A DNA stretch of 7,455 nucleotides from NCBI GenBank assembly GCA_035512995.1, contig DATKCY010000289.1:1-7455 (forward strand), in the 5' to 3' direction. The position numbers were made by a program, and so were the translations under genes. Positions 5,429-7,455 of this stretch are shown piece after piece. How positions within the stretch are numbered: the stretch's first letter is position 1; each line of letters opens with the position of its first letter. The notes below the pieces were generated by a model. It had not been told where the DNA came from. It ran no database searches and saw nothing but the letters and a program-made list of their open reading frames with translations. Origin of the DNA: Thermohalobaculum sp035512995. GTDB taxonomy: Bacteria; Pseudomonadota; Alphaproteobacteria; Rhodobacterales; Rhodobacteraceae.

Positions 5429-6862
5429 ATGAGCGACACCGGCGCCAGCTATCTGTTCGACGCCCGCGCGCGCGGCGACTGGGTGCGGCTGCGCACGCTG
5501 GTCGTGCTGCGCTGGATCGCCGTGATCGGGCAGAGCTCGGCCGTCATGGGCGCCCACCTGCTGCTCGACTTCCAGCTCGAGATGACGCTCTGCGCGCTCC
5601 TGATCTCGGCCTCGGTCGTGGTCAACCTCGCCTCCTACCTGATGTTTCCCTCGGGCACGCGGCTCTCCGAGCGCTGGACGCTCGCGTCCCTCTTCTTCGA
5701 CCTCGCGCAGCTCGTGGCGCTGCTCATGGTCACGGGCGGGCTCAACAACCCCTTCGCGGTGCTGATCCTGGCGCCGGTCACGATCTCGGCGACGGCGCTG
5801 CGCCTGCAGTCGACGCTCTGGCTCGGCATCACGGCCATGGTGCTGGTGGTGGTGATGAGCCAGGTCCACCTGCCGCTGATCCGCGCCGACGGCACGCCGC
5901 TCGAGGCGCCGGAGCTCTACCGCGGCGGCATGTCGGCGGCGCTCGCGATCGCGGTCGTGTTCCTCTCGCTCTACGCCCGGCGCGTGACGGTCGAGGGGTT
6001 CGCGATGTCCGAGGCGCTGCAGGCGACGCAGCTCGCGCTGTCGGCCGAGCAGCGGCTGGCGGCGATCGGCGGCATCGCCGCCGCGACGGCGCACGAGCTC
6101 GGAACCCCGCTCGCGACGATCAAGCTGGTGGCGGGCGAGCTCGCGCGCGACCTCGAGGACCGGCCCGAGTCAGCCGAGGACGTGGCGCTGATCCGGCGCG
6201 AGGCCGACCGCTGCGGCGCGATCCTGGCCGACCTCGCCCGCGGCGGGCGCGACGACCGCCACGTCAGGCACGCGCCGGTGTCGGCCGTGGTCGAGGAGGC
6301 GGCCGAGCCCCACGCCGGGCGGGGCAAGCGGCTGATCCTCCGGATCGACGGCGCGCCCGCGGCCGAGATCGGCGACGCGCAGCCGGTGATCCGGCGGAGC
6401 CCGGAGCTGATCCACGGGCTGCGCAACCTCATCCAGAACGCCGTCGACTTCGCGCGCGAGACCGTCTGGATCGACGTCGAGACGGAGGATCCGGCGCAGC
6501 TCCGCATCGTCGTCGGCGACGACGGGCCTGGCTTTGCCCCGGACATCCTGCCCCGCCTCGGCGAGCCCTACGTCTCGACCCGCAGGCGCGGCCGCCGGCG
6601 CGGGGGCCGCGCGGGCTACGAGGGGCTCGGCCTCGGCCTCTTCATCGCCCGGTCGCTGCTCGTGCGCACCGGCGCCCGCCTGTCGTTCGCCAACGGCGCC
6701 GACGAGCGCCGCCGCCGCCAGCGCGACCCGGACCTGCCGGCCGAGGCCGCGCAGCCGCCCGGCGCGCTGATCGAGATGGTCTGGCCGCGCGAGCGGATCG
6801 TCACGACCCGCGCCGTGGCGCGCGGGGCGCTCGGCCGGAACGAGGCGTTCGAGCCCCGGTAG
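5429..6862 (+). CDS. regB: RegB/PrrB/ActS redox-sensing histidine kinase
   Basis: A 477-residue membrane sensor kinase that phosphorylates RegA. About six transmembrane helices fill residues 23-185. The heptad GGLNNPF (103-109), implicated in ubiquinone sensing in Rhodobacter RegB, is fully conserved. The H-box is AAATAHELGTPLATIKL (217-233) with phospho-acceptor His222. The redox-active cysteine in RCGAIL is Cys262; its 40-residue distance from His222 equals that of the R. capsulatus pair His225 and Cys265. The ATPase domain has the N-box LRNLIQNAVDFA (331-342), G1 DDGPGFA (364-370), the F-box-like PYVSTR and G2 GLGLGLFIA (399-407). Unusual are an arginine-rich ATP lid (RRRGRRRGGR, 385-394) and an Arg-rich loop near 427-432, followed by an extended tail to 477. 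The ATG at 5429 gives the family N-terminus although its Shine-Dalgarno (GGGCGG, 5420-5425) is close and weak; a TTG at 5366 is less likely. It is divergent from senC and is followed by a sensor-like gene on the same strand. Confidence 0.96.
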   Translation: MSDTGASYLFDARARGDWVRLRTLVVLRWIAVIGQSSAVMGAHLLLDFQLEMTLCALLISASVVVNLASYLMFPSGTRLSERWTLASLFFDLAQLVALLMVTGGLNNPFAVLILAPVTISATALRLQSTLWLGITAMVLVVVMSQVHLPLIRADGTPLEAPELYRGGMSAALAIAVVFLSLYARRVTVEGFAMSEALQATQLALSAEQRLAAIGGIAAATAHELGTPLATIKLVAGELARDLEDRPESAEDVALIRREADRCGAILADLARGGRDDRHVRHAPVSAVVEEAAEPHAGRGKRLILRIDGAPAAEIGDAQPVIRRSPELIHGLRNLIQNAVDFARETVWIDVETEDPAQLRIVVGDDGPGFAPDILPRLGEPYVSTRRRGRRRGGRAGYEGLGLGLFIARSLLVRTGARLSFANGADERRRRQRDPDLPAEAAQPPGALIEMVWPRERIVTTRAVARGALGRNEAFEPR

Positions 6863-6976
6863 CGGCCACGCCCGACGCCGCCCGTCGCCCCGGAATGCGG
6901 AGTCGCGGCCGATGTTTTTCGGTACCGATGCCGCGGCGCAGAGGCTATGCTGCGCGCGAGGACCAACCGCCGGCAT

Positions 6977-6981
6977 GGGAG
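6977..6981 (+). promoter_or_regulatory. Ribosome binding site GGGAG before the GTG start at 6988
   Basis: GGGAG sits 6 bases before GTG 6988 and supports that GTG over the overlapping GTG at 6986 and the ATG at 6975, both of which are in other frames. Confidence 0.6.
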
Positions 6982-6987
6982 CGCCGT

Positions 6988-7455
6988 GTGGCTTTCGGCT
7001 CGACCGACCTGATCCTGTCGTTGCTCAGCCTGCTGCTTCTCGGCGCCGCCGTGGCCGCCGGGGCCCGCCTCTTGCGCGCCCCGTCGCCCGTCGACGACGA
7101 CGCGCCGGTGCCCGGCGACGGCGCGGTGGTGATCGTCGACGAGGGCAGGGTCGTCGCCATGGCGGCCGAGGCGCGGCGGCTGTTCGGCGAGGCGCTGGGC
7201 GAGCCGCTGCAGCACGTGCTCGCGCGGGTGCTCGGCGACGACCGGGGCCAGGCGCTCGGCGCGCTGGAACGGCTCGAGCGAACGGGCGAGCCCGCCCGGC
7301 TGATCACGCATGACCGCGAGGGGCGCCCGCTCGAGCTGCACGGCGCGCCCGAGGGCGGGCGCCTGCGCGTCGTGCTCCGCGACGCCACGCTGCTCGAGCA
7401 GCGGCTCGCCGCGGCGGAGGCCGAGCTCGCGCGGCGCGAGGACGACATCAGCGTG
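6988..7455 (+). CDS. Membrane-anchored PAS-like sensor protein, probably a histidine kinase (N-terminal part)
   Basis: Partial gene: 156 codons open to the right edge without a stop. Residues 8-28 form one hydrophobic N-terminal membrane segment (LILSLLSLLLLGAAVAAGAR), followed by an acidic/proline linker (31-45). Residues 46-133 look like a degenerate PAS-type sensing fold: a first strand AVVIVDEGRVVAM, a helix EARRLFGEALGEPL, then the charged strand pair ITHDREGRPLELHGAP and GRLRVVLRDATLLEQ. That last phrase, leading into a charged coiled-coil helix (134-156), is the usual exit from one PAS domain toward a second PAS or kinase core. The GTG start fits the GGGAG site and places the membrane helix directly at the N-terminus. 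It lies 125 bp after regB on the same strand and may be transcribed with it. Similar one-helix PAS proteins in Rhodobacterales are DivL-like or PAS histidine kinases; whether this one has a kinase domain lies beyond the window. Confidence 0.75.
   Translation, partial: MAFGSTDLILSLLSLLLLGAAVAAGARLLRAPSPVDDDAPVPGDGAVVIVDEGRVVAMAAEARRLFGEALGEPLQHVLARVLGDDRGQALGALERLERTGEPARLITHDREGRPLELHGAPEGGRLRVVLRDATLLEQRLAAAEAELARREDDISV

Noticed and set aside
4045..5439. Minus-strand frame of 464 codons spanning EamA and senC
   Set aside because: Crosses two well-supported genes in another frame and has only Arg/Pro/Ser-rich sequence.
6919..6928. Perfect 10-bp palindrome TCGGTACCGA upstream of the PAS-like gene as an operator
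   Set aside because: Ten-base palindromes are expected several times by chance in a window of this size, and no second copy was seen.
6946..6951. TATGCT as the -10 box for the PAS-like gene
   Set aside because: No acceptable -35 element at 16-19 bp upstream; read-through from regB is at least as likely.
1..7455. tRNA, rRNA, CRISPR, insertion sequence, integrase or phage features
   Set aside because: None were visible on either strand: no regularly spaced repeats, terminal inverted repeats with target duplications, transposase motifs or cloverleaf-like segments.

Overview
The window is very GC-rich DNA (roughly 70% by eye, with G or C at nearly every third codon position) and is almost completely filled with genes. 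The best taxonomic clue is a RegB-SenC-RegA redox-regulatory locus, which is typical of Alphaproteobacteria and especially Rhodobacterales. I therefore infer a high-GC rhodobacter-like alphaproteobacterium; genus cannot be decided from this sequence.

Left part (1-1752): two divergent genes. On the minus strand is the start of a secreted peptide/opine-type ABC transporter binding protein, cut by the window edge. On the plus strand is a complete zinc-dependent amidase of the hydantoinase/carbamoylase (M20) family. The 127-bp gap between them is strikingly AT-rich and holds a perfect 11-bp inverted repeat whose two arms can each serve as a -35 element, so the two genes probably share one control region. 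The likely theme is uptake and hydrolysis of an N-carbamoyl, ureido or related amide compound.

Middle part (1801-3694, minus strand): regA, encoding the redox response regulator, then a UPF0178/YaiI protein, then a PhnD-like periplasmic-binding-fold protein without a signal peptide. The last two overlap by 4 bp and are probably translationally coupled.

Right part (3806-7455): an EamA/DMT permease (plus), senC (minus), regB (plus), and the start of a membrane-anchored PAS-like sensor gene (plus, cut by the window edge). RegB is the membrane sensor kinase and RegA its partner; SenC is a Sco1-type copper protein for cytochrome oxidase assembly. In the classical arrangement senC and regA lie together, divergent from regB. 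Here an EamA gene in the opposite orientation sits between senC and regA, so regA must have its own promoter; a TTGACA box lies upstream of it.

No RNA genes, CRISPR arrays, insertion sequences or phage genes were seen, and there is no gene-free stretch above 300 bases. I do not see a clearly new biological system. The most interesting points are the rearranged reg locus, the face-to-face promoter region at 378-455, and the coupled YaiI/PhnD-like pair of unknown function.
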